Shown piece by piece: positions 55,501 to 63,788 of a stretch of DNA of 64,000 nt; positions within the stretch are counted from its first letter, which is position 1, and every line of letters begins with the position of its first letter. The notes under the pieces were generated by a model that was not told where the DNA came from, did not search any database, and worked only from the letters and a program-made list of their open reading frames with translations. Made by a program: the position numbers and the translations under genes. This stretch comes from an uncultured Pseudomonadota bacterium (GTDB taxonomy: Bacteria; Myxococcota_A; UBA796; JAFGLY01): contig CALDOK010000393.1 in NCBI GenBank assembly GCA_937912125.1, positions 1 through 64,000 on the forward strand, in the 5' to 3' direction.

Positions 55501-56553
55501 TCCACCCTCCTGCGAGGGCACCGCGGACCCGTGGCGGGCCTGGCCTTCGACCCGAGCGCTCCCGGGCTCGCCACCGCCGGCTTCGACGGTACGGTGCGCA
55601 CCTGGGACCCGGTCTCTGGTCTGCCGGCCTGGTACGGCTCGGCGCTGCTGCCCTACGCTGGGCTGCGGCACAGCCACCGGGGCTGGGAAGCCCTGGACGG
55701 CCTGAGCGCCGATGAGCCCGACAGCGCCTGGTACGTCGCCATCCACCAGCGGGGGCGCCTGGCCGAGCAGCTGTTGAACAAGTCCACCGGCTGCCTGCTG
55801 AGCTGGGACGGCGTAGTCGAGCTCTGGGATCTGCGGCAGGACCGCCTGGTGAGCTCCGTCGATCTGGGCTGGGCGCGTGGGCTGGTGGCCATGGAGACCG
55901 GCTGTGGCGTGCAGGGTTCGGACGGCGCCGTCCACCTGCTGGGGCCCGCGGGGGCGACGAAGCTGGATCTGGTCGATGCGCCGCTGGCCCTGGGGCTGGG
56001 CGGGGGCGGAGACGATCTGCTGCTCGCATACCCAGGGGAGCTCCAGGAGGCCTATGGTCGCGGTGGGCTGTCCCCTCGCTGGCCCCTCCCCTTCGCGGAG
56101 CCCACAGTGGTCGGCCCCTACCGCAGCGGCTGGGTGGTCGGCGAGCGCAACGGCGGGGTCTACGGCGAGCAGTCCTGGAAGGACGGCTCGCGGGGCAGCT
56201 TCCGCCTGCAGGACACCCCCACCAGCGCCGTCAGCGCCATCGCCGACGGGCCCCGGCAGAGCATCGCCGTGGGCTACGCCGACGGCACCGTGGGCCTGTG
56301 GGACACCCGCAGCGGCACCCGGCTGCTCAGCCAGCGCCTGCACGGGGCTGTGCGTCTGCTCGTGGAGCACGACGATCGCCTCCATGCTCTGACCGAGGTG
56401 GGGGCGTACACCTCCATCGACCTCGGCGTGCTCTCCCAGCCGCGCTGCGCGTTGCTGCAGGAGATCTGGGAGCGGGTGTCGGTGTGCTGGGACGGTGGAG
56501 CCCAGGCCTGCGAGCCACCCGCGGACCACCCGTGCATGGACGTGGCGGACTGA
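52522..56553 (+). CDS. Ser/Thr protein kinase fused to WD40 repeats
   Basis: A 1,343-residue protein. A disordered Pro/Gly/Ser N-terminus of 40 residues is followed by a Hanks-type kinase (about 60-345): GAGAMGRV loop, Lys90 in VAIKEL, HRDLKPDN with Asp186, DWG for DFG (common in bacteria) and the GTPAFMSPQQAW activation segment. All catalytic residues are present. A single membrane helix lies at about 368-390 (SVAVGLGALAVVAAVGLSV). The rest is made of about 13-14 WD40 blades (SPDGQRLAVA, GHTGPITAIAW, LWDLE), probably two beta-propellers outside the membrane; the last blades are degenerate. Likely a receptor-like kinase sensing a ligand or assembling partners. AGGAG directly abuts the ATG, an odd spacing. 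Confidence 0.93.
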   Translation: MSGDRPEQPGRPGRTVADAGPPAAGGSAGSSASPPQEAPERYRLLDWRRFREAGASDSAQTPEDAVIGAGAMGRVLLALDERMGRVVAIKELLPAPSGRLAPRGRFLREARVTGALEHPGIVPVHEIGVRADRAPYYTMRLVRGRSLAAALGASDGLRGRLALLPHVVDLCHAVAFAHSQGVIHRDLKPDNIMVGEFGETVVLDWGLASGLDAEPGAAGPSRASLAGATSPSRTVGVMGTPAFMSPQQAWGRPGEVDEASDIWALGAILYQLLTGTLPVPGKTAQQNLDWLRDDSKQVQPVRARCRQAPRELASVAMACLVRDKEQRMASAQQVARELERWQAGERVVAHRYSVLELASHVVNRNRPLSVAVGLGALAVVAAVGLSVAARQARQEAEALGRQYAFEQLLLAREALDGQRPLEAEARLRASLEQHDTLLARALWARIQATPLLMRQKLETEVTGLAFSPDGQRLAVAAASPDLVLLDSWTGARRTLAGPERDLYVVAWSPGGDMLAAGSGGGEVVLWTDLDQPPFLLPGHGDIVSALAFERGGGRLLSGSFDGDALLWDLETRRPVQSFEGHTGPITAIAWNPWGGSFATASADQTVRTWDLDTGGQRLILEGHQAEVTGLAYLEGGGALVTAGYDGALRSWDLATGELLAVRGDPSAQFTILGATSSGGMLAAGDEQGRLHLWSPASAVAARVIQGGRSAVFALALDRDGARIASGGIDRSVSLWNTASTTSGSLAAGHEGVATAVDYSPDGQRVVSAGWDGVVRTWDRHTGEQLAAWTAHVDTIETLRVSPDGGSVATGGADHSVRIHDLATGELRQLLTGHYGAVRDLAFGPDGAQLASAGAAGMVYLWDLGSGARRTILDQRSPTAVAFGPHGRLLAVGWTEGDQGEIRVVELPDGQPVFEASAPGLVLSQLAFAPDGRHVHGISRDAQVWSWDLAGGAAAAPLQLEGRGRAVRADSTGRWLAASSTVPAVGLLDLADGSSTLLRGHRGPVAGLAFDPSAPGLATAGFDGTVRTWDPVSGLPAWYGSALLPYAGLRHSHRGWEALDGLSADEPDSAWYVAIHQRGRLAEQLLNKSTGCLLSWDGVVELWDLRQDRLVSSVDLGWARGLVAMETGCGVQGSDGAVHLLGPAGATKLDLVDAPLALGLGGGGDDLLLAYPGELQEAYGRGGLSPRWPLPFAEPTVVGPYRSGWVVGERNGGVYGEQSWKDGSRGSFRLQDTPTSAVSAIADGPRQSIAVGYADGTVGLWDTRSGTRLLSQRLHGAVRLLVEHDDRLHALTEVGAYTSIDLGVLSQPRCALLQEIWERVSVCWDGGAQACEPPADHPCMDVAD

Positions 56554-56630
56554 AGGGCGGGCACCGTCCTGGCGAGATACGAGCGCGCCATCCCGTGTCG
56601 AGCCACATGGTGCTCGAAAGGAGCGCTTCT

Positions 56631-57941
56631 ATGCAGAGGGCCCTCCCCGTCTCCGCCCTGCTGATCCTCCTGCCTGCGCTCGCCGCCTGCGGCGACAAGG
56701 ACGACACTGGGCCCGACAGCCCTGCCGACACTCAGCCTGACAGTCCGGCCGACACGGCGCCCGACTCCGGCGGCGACTCCCAGCCCCCGGACGAGCCCGC
56801 CATCGAGGACTGCGGTGACGGCGCCACCGGCTTCATCACCAGCCCCGAGCTGGCGGTCCACGTCTGGGCCGACGCCGAGCCCGACGGCGACGGCAGCTGG
56901 GCTCATCCCTTCCAGGATCTCGACAGCGCCCTCGAGCTCACCCGGCTGTCGGATGACGACAAGCACATCGCGGTGTGGGCGGGCGTCTACAGCGCCAACC
57001 TGCGCCTGTCCGCCGCTGCCGGCGACAGCGGCACCATCATCCAGGGCTGCGGCATGGACCTGGTGTTCATCGACGCCGACGACGCCGAGGCGCCTGTGGT
57101 GATGATCAGCGAGGCCCAGGACGTGCAGATCGAGGGCCTGTGTACCCGCGGCGGCACCCGCAACATCCAGATCTGGAGCGACGCTCTGGCCACCCTCACC
57201 AGTGTGCGGTCCACTCAGAGCACCTCCGCCGGCGTGCTCATCCAGGGGGCTGTCACCGTGGCCACCCTCGAGGACGTCCAGGTGGACGGGCTGCTGCCCG
57301 ACGCAGACGGGCTGGGCTACGGCATCGCCGTGCAGGAGGGCGCCAGCGCCACCATCAGCGGCGGGTCGGTCGCGGGCGCCACCGCCGTGGGCATCTTCAT
57401 CGACGACGCCGGCGAGATCGACATCGACGGCGTGGCCGTCAGCGACACGGTCGCCGACTCCAGCGGCTACTACGGCCACGGCCTGCAGGTCCAGGCCGAC
57501 ACCGTACAGGTCACGGTCGACAACGCCGCCTTCACCGACAACCAGGGCGCGGGTGTGTTCGTGCTGCAGGGGCTGGGCTTCACGATGAGCGCCAGCACAG
57601 TCACGAGCACCCTGGCCTCGGCCATCCCCGACTCCGCCGAGACCGCCGGTGACGGTGTGGTCATCAGCCGGGGCGACGGCAACATCAACCCGGCCACCTT
57701 CCTGGCCACCCTCGAGGGCAACACCCTCGAAGGCTCCGCCCGGGCCGGTATCCTGCTCGACGGCGTCACCGCGGTCCTGTCCAGCAACGTGCTCAGCGGC
57801 AACGGCGTGGGCGAGGACGTGGCCCTGGCCCAGGACTTCGCAGTCGTCAGCGGTGTCGATGACGTCACAGAGTTGGCCGAGGAAGACAGCATGGCCATCA
57901 ACCTCGTTCCCCTGACCGCCATCGATCCCGGCTCCATCTGA
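56631..57941 (+). CDS. Right-handed beta-helix lipoprotein
   Basis: A 436-residue secreted protein with AAGGAG before the ATG, lipobox LAAC at about residue 20, and then a disordered repeat linker of Asp/Ser/Pro/Thr (DSPADTQPDSPADTAPDSGG). From about residue 75 the sequence repeats short strands with stacked small and polar residues (IAVWAGVYSANLRLSAAAGD, VEGLCTRGG-like turns, GIAVQEGASATISGG, NAAFTDNQGAGVFVLQG), the pattern of parallel beta-helix (NosD/pectate-lyase-like) folds. Family members bind or cut polysaccharides, but no catalytic residues can be assigned. Its signal and linker resemble those of the truncated lipoprotein at 8812. It ends beside a repeat cluster and a transposase remnant. 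Confidence 0.86.
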   Translation: MQRALPVSALLILLPALAACGDKDDTGPDSPADTQPDSPADTAPDSGGDSQPPDEPAIEDCGDGATGFITSPELAVHVWADAEPDGDGSWAHPFQDLDSALELTRLSDDDKHIAVWAGVYSANLRLSAAAGDSGTIIQGCGMDLVFIDADDAEAPVVMISEAQDVQIEGLCTRGGTRNIQIWSDALATLTSVRSTQSTSAGVLIQGAVTVATLEDVQVDGLLPDADGLGYGIAVQEGASATISGGSVAGATAVGIFIDDAGEIDIDGVAVSDTVADSSGYYGHGLQVQADTVQVTVDNAAFTDNQGAGVFVLQGLGFTMSASTVTSTLASAIPDSAETAGDGVVISRGDGNINPATFLATLEGNTLEGSARAGILLDGVTAVLSSNVLSGNGVGEDVALAQDFAVVSGVDDVTELAEEDSMAINLVPLTAIDPGSI

Positions 57942-58008
57942 GCCTGCGGAGATGAAGCCACCACGCCTGTGTCGCCCAGAGCGTGTGGTCTGCAACAAGG
58001 GTGGCCCC

Positions 58009-58178
58009 GAACGTTCCACTTCGGCGACAGGGTGCCCTCCAACGTTCCATTCGGTCCCGTCCGGTGGCTGATACTCGGATGAGTCCACGGGTGAACGCCC
58101 GTTATCGACGGGTCTGATCGCCTCGGTCGCCCTGAGTGGAACGTTCACACCGATCCTGTCGCGAGGTTGGAACGTTCA
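58009..58178. repeat. Symmetric inverted array of four AACGTTCCA boxes
   Basis: Four boxes share the core AACGTT: 58010-58015 and 58041-58046 read AACGTTCCA on the + strand; 58140-58145 and 58171-58176 read it on the - strand (as TGGAACGTT). The spacing within each pair is exactly 31 bases. The sequence between boxes is also partly shared (GCGACAGG lies 13-14 bases after the outer box core in both arms), so the arms are inverted copies of a unit of about 48 bases around a centre of about 75 bases. The array ends about 30 bases from the transposase remnant on the right, as expected for REP-like substrates of such an enzyme. Confidence 0.65.
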
Positions 58179-58207
58179 TCCCGGTCCTTGTTGCTCAGGT
58201 CCCCGGA

Positions 58208-59103
58208 TCAGCTCCCTGGCCGCCGCGCGGTGCTGCGCCTGCGCAGCTGTGGTTCCGCCAGCCGGAGCAACGCCTCGTGGGCTCCCCTGCGCTCGCGCAC
58301 CTGGCGGTAGCGTCGCCACTCCCAGCTGTGCCTGAGATCCTGGTCCAACAGGGCGGGGAAGCGCTCGTCGGAGAGTACGCGCTCGACGCAGCGAAGGTCG
58401 CCCTCTGCGATGGGAAGGGCGCGGTTGATGGTCGTGTGGGACAGATCGAGCTCTCCGGCGATCTCTCGCTTCGACATGGGAGTGCAGGCCACCACGCTCT
58501 GGACCAACAGGGTGCGCGCGGGTCCGCGCCGCCGCAGCTGATCCAACGTGGTCCGGGTCAGCGCCGAGACCGCGGCGGTGACCTGCTCTACGGTCGCTTC
58601 CCGCATCCCCCGCATCCCGCCAGGCAGATCCGTGCCCTCGACGCGCACGCTCGGATCCCCCGAGACATAGGCGTGGTGGCGGTAGGGGTCGGGGACCACA
58701 GGGAGCGCGCCGGGGATGGTCAGCCCCACCGCGTCGCGGTGGCCGCTGAACGGCCACGCCAGGGGGTCGGCCACCAGCCGGTCTCGGCAGGGATTCAGCG
58801 CAACGTAGCGCAGGGTGCGCTGCAGGTGCTTGCTGTCCGCCACCCGCTCGGGTGGTGAGGCTGGCAGCCACACCTGGCGTCCCGGCTCGCCCCTGTGGCG
58901 GTTGCGCCAGCAGGCGTAGCCCCGCAGGAAGCCCAGCCAGGCCTCCCTGCTCAGGCTGCGGGTCACCAGGTGTACGTGGTCGGCATGACCACCAGCGCCT
59001 TTGGCGGCCCGAGGGCCAGCAGCCCGGCCCACAGGGCCTGGGCTTCACGCCAGTCGTGAAAGAGGAAGTCCGGGGGGAGGGCATGGGCGGTGAAGTGAAG
59101 CAT
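58208..59103 (-). pseudogene. REP-associated (Y1, IS200-like) transposase, frameshifted
   Basis: Two reading frames together encode one REP-associated tyrosine transposase. The first (from ATG at 59103) gives HFTAH, FLFHDWREAQALW and ALVVMP, the usual lead to the HUH motif, then runs out of frame at 58981-58983. The second continues with DHVHLVTRS (metal-binding His pair), FLRGYACW (likely nucleophile Tyr), YVALNP and a helix-turn-helix-like MSKREIAGELDLSHTTI segment, to 58208. One missing base in the Pro codon explains the break. No slippery site is seen, so this is decay or a single-base sequence error and probably not programmed shifting. The family excises or moves REP-type hairpins; the AACGTTCCA array lies next to its 3' end. 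Confidence 0.75.
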
Positions 59104-59238
59104 GGCCACCGGAGAAGCAAGAAGGATGCCGTCCTCCCTCTGAGCGCCCACCGTGCAGATTGTGTGGCCTCCATGGGGCTCTTTGCGGCGGACCGTGCTG
59201 CCAGGATGGTCGGCGCGTCGACGAAGATCGTCAGCGGT

Positions 59239-59254
59239 CGTCGAAACTTCGACG
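59239..59254. promoter_or_regulatory. Palindrome CGTCGAAACTTCGACG
   Basis: A seven-base inverted repeat with a two-base centre, in the 200-base region between the transposase remnant and the lipoprotein gene at 59310. Other TCGACGA-like words lie on both sides (59215-59270). It could be an operator for the lipoprotein gene, about 55 bases before its start. Confidence 0.35.
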
Positions 59255-59309
59255 CCCCCATTCGACGATCCTCGGCTACGGTGGGCCCGTCGGTGGAGCC
59301 GAGGTGTAC

Positions 59310-59795
59310 ATGAGGAACATTCGTCCAACCTTGGTGGTCGCGGCGCTGTGCGTACACGGCCTGCTGGCGCTGGCCTGCACCCCCACCTGCGACTCCTGGG
59401 TGGCCAGCGTCGCCCTCGAGACCACGGGGCACCTGCTCATCGAAGATCCGACGATCCAGGACTCTGGCGGCCCCACGCCCATGCTCGTCATGCAGACCTA
59501 CTACCAGGACGAGCCTCAGGACATCGCGCGCTACTACCTCGACAACGTGGAGGGGCATGGCTGGGCGGTCGCAGAGTACGGCTACGAGGTGGGGTGGGAC
59601 GCGAGCGGGAAGGTGGTCGAGCTTCTGCCCGAGGACCTCGCGCTGACCATCGGCATCGAGTGGGACGGCTCCACGGACACGGGCGCCGCGGACTTCCCCC
59701 TCGTCGAGGTCCAGACCTACGCCCAGAGCGTCGAGCTCTGGGATGGCTGGGTTGCCGATCTGGTCTGGAGCGGACCCTACGGCGCCTGCAAGTGA
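59310..59795 (+). CDS. Small lipoprotein, unknown function
   Basis: A 161-residue protein. GAGG lies five bases before the ATG; a GTG two codons upstream is less likely. The signal ends LALAC, followed by TPTC, so lipidation is probable. The mature part is acidic, with MLVMQTYYQDEPQDIARYYL and a GYEVGWDASGKVVEL strand pair; no known domain is recognised. It is convergent with the PPC-caspase gene, with stops seven bases apart. Confidence 0.78.
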   Translation: MRNIRPTLVVAALCVHGLLALACTPTCDSWVASVALETTGHLLIEDPTIQDSGGPTPMLVMQTYYQDEPQDIARYYLDNVEGHGWAVAEYGYEVGWDASGKVVELLPEDLALTIGIEWDGSTDTGAADFPLVEVQTYAQSVELWDGWVADLVWSGPYGACK

Positions 59796-59802
59796 CGCGA
59801 TC

Positions 59803-62436
59803 CTACCAGGCGAAGAGGACCTGGCTGGGACCCACGCCGCCGCGGTCGACGATGATCTGCTGGTAGCCGAGGTTCTGGCCGGTCAGCACGATGTCGTCGT
59901 AGGCACCGGACTTGTCCTGGGGCATGGACTTGACGTCGGACCGATAGCGCTCGTACAGGTACTGGGACAGCTCGAGGGCGGTGAGGGCCCCGTCGTTGTC
60001 CTCGTCGGCCCTGCGCTCGCCGATGGCCTCGACCATGAAGCGCGACAGGTAGCCGCCGGCGCGGAACTTCGCGGCGACCGCGGAGGTGACGTCCTCGTGG
60101 GATGAGAACAGGCCCATGCGGTGGGGCTGGCTGATGAGATCCTTCGAGAAGCCACCGCTGAAGCAGGAGTCGAAGACCACCAGCACTGTGCCGTGCTCGA
60201 TCTCGTCGAGCACCGCAGCCAGGGCATCGTCGGTGATCTGGGCGTCGTACAGGGCGAGGGTCTCGTCGTAGCCGTCGGGGTCGGCGGGCTGGAAGCCGCC
60301 GGTGTGCTCCATGCGGCCGCCGTGGCCCGAGTAGAACAGCACCAGGCGGTCTTCGTCGGTCATCTGGGCGCCCAGGGTGCGCAGGGCGCTGACCATGGCG
60401 TCCACGGTGGCGTCGCTGTCGGTGAGCAGCACGCCGTGGTTGGCGGCCATGCCCACGTTCTGCATCCCCTCGTAGAGGTAGACGGCGTCGTCGGCGGTGA
60501 AGTCCAGATCGTTGGGGCCGTCGTCCGGGTAGTCGCTGATGCCCACGAACACGCCGTAGGTCTCGCCCATGCCGGTGTGCTGGGCGTAGGAGGTGACGGT
60601 GTCGCTGGCGCCCATGTCCACCTGCACCTGATAGCTGCCGGTGGAGGCAGGGCGGTAGGAGGTGGCCATCAGCCGGTAGCGGCCGGTGGTGGGGGCCACC
60701 ACCTCGACCCGCGACAGGTTGGAGCTGCCCTCCCAGTCGTCGTTCTGCACGATGGAGTCGTCGGGGAACATCAGGGCCATGTAGGGGTCGAAGTCGCTCG
60801 AGCTGACCGAGGCGGTGATGCCCTGGCCGGCGATGGCGTCGAAGACGTAGACGTCGGTGTACTCGCCGGCCTCGAGGGTCATGTCGCCGGCGCTGAGGGT
60901 GCCGCGGGCGGGAGAACCGGAGACCAGGGCGATGACGTCGCGCTGGCCGGCGGCTTCCTGAGTGGCTTGGCCTGCGGTGATCTCGATGGTGAAGTCGCCG
61001 CCCTGGCCAGCGGCGTAGGAGGTGGCGATCAGGGTGTACTCACCGGCCTCGGGCAGCACGGTCTCGATCAGGCTCTGGCCGCTGCCGTCGGGGCCGTCGT
61101 CGTTCTCTTCCTTGAAGTCGCCGGGGCCAATGATGCCCAGGTAGGTGTCGAAGCCTGCCCGCATCTCCACCCGCAGGTTCTGGCCTGGCAGGCCGCTGAT
61201 GGTGAAGGTCTCGTACCACTCACCGTTGTCCAGCTGGGCGTCGCCGGAGCCCAGGTTGCCCGTGAGGGCGTCGGCGCTGGCGCTGGGCGCGTTGTCGTCA
61301 CTGACGCGGCGCAGGCTGAGGTCGTACGAGCCGGACTCGCCTGCCCGGTAGGTGGTGACGCCCAGGATGTACTGGCCGGAGGTGGGCAGGGTGAAGTCGA
61401 TGAGCGATCGATCGTTGGCGCCCTCGAAGTCGTCGTTGATGATCTGCTCTTCGTCGGGGGTGCGCAGCACCAGGAAGGGGTCGAAGCTGCTCGAGCGCAG
61501 GTCGATGATCCATCGCTCACCCGCCTGGCCATCGACGAAGAAGGGGTCCATCCACTCGCCCGAGCTGATGACCGTGTCGCCCTCGCCCAGGCTGCCGCTC
61601 CAGCGCTCCGCGCCGCCGCTGGTCGCGCTGCCACTGTCGCTCACAACGCCGCCACCGCCGGAGGCCTGGGCCAACACGCTGTAGTCGCCAGCCTCGCCCG
61701 CGGCGTAGGTGGTGGCCAGCACCACCCAGGTGCCGGTCTCTTCGACCATCCACTCGATCCGGGAGCGGGTGCGGGAGCCGTCCCAGTCGTCGTTGCTGCT
61801 GACCTCGCCCGAGGGAGAGCGCAGGCCCAGGTAGGTGTCCAGCCCGTTGGAGCTCATCTCGATCGCCACCTGCTGGCCGGCCTGGAGCTGGATCTCGTAG
61901 GCGTCGAACCACTCGCCGTTGTCGAGCTGTGCGTCGCCGGCCTCGAGGCGTCCGCTGGTGGGCTGGCCCATGGCCATCTGGCCCATGGAGGGCCCGCCGC
62001 CGCCCTGGGCGCTCTGGGGGCGCGCAGGGGCCGAGCCGTCGCCATCGGCCTTGGAGATGCGGATGCTGTACTTGCCCTTCTGCCCGGCGCCGTAGCTCGA
62101 GGCGTAGACGATCCAGGTGCCGCCTTCTTCCGCGAACATGTCGATGGCGGAGACGTTGGAGCTGCCGGCGTCGTCGTTCTCGTAGACCGTGCCGCTGGGG
62201 GCCTTGACCACCAGGAACGTGTCGAGCTTCTTGCTGCCCTCCATCTCTACCAGCAGCCGATCGCCGGCCTGGAGATCGACGGGGAAGATGTCGGCCCACT
62301 GGCCGCCATCGCGCAGCTGGTCTTGCTTGTCGAGGGTGCCCTCCTGATCCACAACGCGCTCGAGGAGCGCGGCCTGGGCGGGCGAGGAGAGCGACGCGAT
62401 CAAGCCGAGGCCGACGAGCGTGGTGAGCGAGAGCAT
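59803..62436 (-). CDS. Exported caspase-family (C14) protein with five PPC domains
   Basis: An 877-residue protein. The ATG at 62436 has GGAGG four bases upstream; the frame stays open further but without signals. Residues 1-21 are a signal peptide (SSPAQA). Five repeats of about 105-115 residues follow, each a bacterial pre-peptidase C-terminal (PPC) beta-sandwich with the pattern DNGEWxDxYxI..GQ, a D(T/P)YL or D(T/P)FL strand and a final A(T/S)SY or T(T/S)Y..G strand. The C-terminal 250 residues are a caspase/metacaspase-like domain: VFVGISDYPDDG, FYSGHGG with His705 and VVFDSCFSGG with Cys758, both catalytic residues present. An acidic EDNDGALTALEL segment could bind calcium. PPC domains normally flank secreted proteases; five before a caspase suggest a surface or secreted enzyme. 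Confidence 0.92.
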   Translation of the reverse strand: MLSLTTLVGLGLIASLSSPAQAALLERVVDQEGTLDKQDQLRDGGQWADIFPVDLQAGDRLLVEMEGSKKLDTFLVVKAPSGTVYENDDAGSSNVSAIDMFAEEGGTWIVYASSYGAGQKGKYSIRISKADGDGSAPARPQSAQGGGGPSMGQMAMGQPTSGRLEAGDAQLDNGEWFDAYEIQLQAGQQVAIEMSSNGLDTYLGLRSPSGEVSSNDDWDGSRTRSRIEWMVEETGTWVVLATTYAAGEAGDYSVLAQASGGGGVVSDSGSATSGGAERWSGSLGEGDTVISSGEWMDPFFVDGQAGERWIIDLRSSSFDPFLVLRTPDEEQIINDDFEGANDRSLIDFTLPTSGQYILGVTTYRAGESGSYDLSLRRVSDDNAPSASADALTGNLGSGDAQLDNGEWYETFTISGLPGQNLRVEMRAGFDTYLGIIGPGDFKEENDDGPDGSGQSLIETVLPEAGEYTLIATSYAAGQGGDFTIEITAGQATQEAAGQRDVIALVSGSPARGTLSAGDMTLEAGEYTDVYVFDAIAGQGITASVSSSDFDPYMALMFPDDSIVQNDDWEGSSNLSRVEVVAPTTGRYRLMATSYRPASTGSYQVQVDMGASDTVTSYAQHTGMGETYGVFVGISDYPDDGPNDLDFTADDAVYLYEGMQNVGMAANHGVLLTDSDATVDAMVSALRTLGAQMTDEDRLVLFYSGHGGRMEHTGGFQPADPDGYDETLALYDAQITDDALAAVLDEIEHGTVLVVFDSCFSGGFSKDLISQPHRMGLFSSHEDVTSAVAAKFRAGGYLSRFMVEAIGERRADEDNDGALTALELSQYLYERYRSDVKSMPQDKSGAYDDIVLTGQNLGYQQIIVDRGGVGPSQVLFAW

Positions 62437-62825
62437 GGAACCTCCAGTTGGGAGCGGGGAGTGGGGAGAAGCTAGCCCGTTTTGTGATGGCTTGTCCCGT
62501 TCTGCATGCCTTCGGTTCCCTAGGCTACCTTCCCTTCTTGTCTCGTCTTGTCCTCCGCTGGACGATTCGGAGCCCCAGGGCGCACTCCACAGCGGGCATC
62601 GCGTCGACCCCGTGACCCGTCGAGCCGCCGGCAACTGGCCACGCTCGCTCCGGGCCGCGCGACGACGGCTGACCGGCTCGCGGCGGTGGATCGCGCCCCC
62701 CGCGTTCCCTTGGTCAGGACAGGTTCTCCGTGTACGCGCCCAGTGCTACACTGGCGCGCATGGGCCGCAAGGGGCGTGGCGCCCCAGAGGCGCTGTTCAA
62801 CCACAGGAGTATCGAAGGGGGTCCC
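62437..62825. other. Intergenic region between divergent caspase and membrane-protein genes
   Basis: About 390 bases with no convincing gene. A short in-frame upstream extension of the + gene exists from ATG at 62730 but has no signals. Two CCCGTT boxes at 62476-62481 and 62496-62501, spaced 20 bases, lie 40-65 bases upstream of the caspase start and may be regulator sites. A possible -10 (TACACT, 62747-62752) precedes the + gene without a clear -35. Confidence 0.5.
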
Positions 62826-63710
62826 ATGTTCTCGCTCACCGCTGTTCTTCTGCTCGCCGGCATCGCGGGCGCCGCCACCAGCTCGGACCTGGAGTCCAGG
62901 CTCCACAAGCTCTGGCAGCTCACGGGCGAGCCCGTGCTGGTGGGAGCTGTGGGCGCCGAGGTCGAGAAGGCGGTGCTCAAGCTCGACAAGCGTGGTGCCG
63001 CAGGGACCCTCCGCGTGGTGCGGATACCCACTGTGGGCGACCCTCAGGCCGAGATGGATCGGGCCCTGGGGCTGGCGGGGCTTCGCTGCGGGGTGAAGGT
63101 GGAGGCCCGTGACGGCGGCGGATGGAACTTCCAGGAGTACGGGGACTGCCGCAGCCGCGCGGAGCTGCGTGCGGAGCAACAGGCGGCCGAGGAACCGGCG
63201 AGCGGCGACGCCCTGCGCTCCCTCAGCCAGGCGCTGACGGAGGTGGACGACGATGACTTCGAGGCGGTGCCGCTTCCCGAGACCGTGCGTCGCACCCCGT
63301 CCCCGCACCCCCAGGCTGCGCCGTCGGGAGCCCAGCCTGCGCCTCCGTCCAGCCCAGCTCCGAGCTTCCAATACCGACAGCTCTACGCTGTGGCCGAGGC
63401 CTACGGCGCGGCCCCGGACCCCGTCGTGGCCTGGCTCAACAGCGCCGTGATTGGCTTCGGAACGGGCCACTTCTACAGCGGAAACCCAAGCGAAGGCTGG
63501 ACGCACCTGACGGTGCAGGTGGGCTGCCTGGGGTTGGCGGGCCTGGGCACCCTCATCAGCACCCAGGCCAACAGTGGCCTGGGCCGGGACCTCGGCGCCG
63601 GGCTGCTGGTGGTCGGCAGCCTCGGCTTCTCGGTCGGGCGGGTGGCGGACATCTACCGAGCGCCGCTGTCCGCCCAGGAAGAGCGCGCACGCCTGCGCAG
63701 CGGTCGCTGA
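62826..63710 (+). CDS. Secreted/membrane protein with C-terminal membrane helices
   Basis: A 294-residue protein. A signal peptide (MFSLTAVLLLAGIAGAA) is followed by a helical region with one Cys pair (LRCGVKVEA, GDCRSRAEL), then a Pro/Ser/Ala-rich linker (about 150-182). The C-terminal 100 residues include VIGFGTGHFYSGNPSEGW, a Gly-rich signature seen at the start of short two- to three-helix membrane domains, followed by two hydrophobic segments. No enzyme function is suggested. AAGGGGG lies four to five bases before the ATG. It is divergent from the caspase gene. Confidence 0.8.
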   Translation: MFSLTAVLLLAGIAGAATSSDLESRLHKLWQLTGEPVLVGAVGAEVEKAVLKLDKRGAAGTLRVVRIPTVGDPQAEMDRALGLAGLRCGVKVEARDGGGWNFQEYGDCRSRAELRAEQQAAEEPASGDALRSLSQALTEVDDDDFEAVPLPETVRRTPSPHPQAAPSGAQPAPPSSPAPSFQYRQLYAVAEAYGAAPDPVVAWLNSAVIGFGTGHFYSGNPSEGWTHLTVQVGCLGLAGLGTLISTQANSGLGRDLGAGLLVVGSLGFSVGRVADIYRAPLSAQEERARLRSGR

Positions 63711-63788
63711 GGGGGCCGCGATCCCCGCGTAGCCCTTCCCGTGGGCCACCTGGGCCCGGGTGGCGCCTGGACCCCACCGCGAGACGGC

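Noticed and set aside
54796-56529. Long - strand frame opposite the WD40 region
   Set aside because: Antisense shadow of WD40 repeats.
60121-62475. Long + strand frame opposite the caspase gene
   Set aside because: Antisense shadow; repeats in it mirror the PPC repeats on the coding strand.
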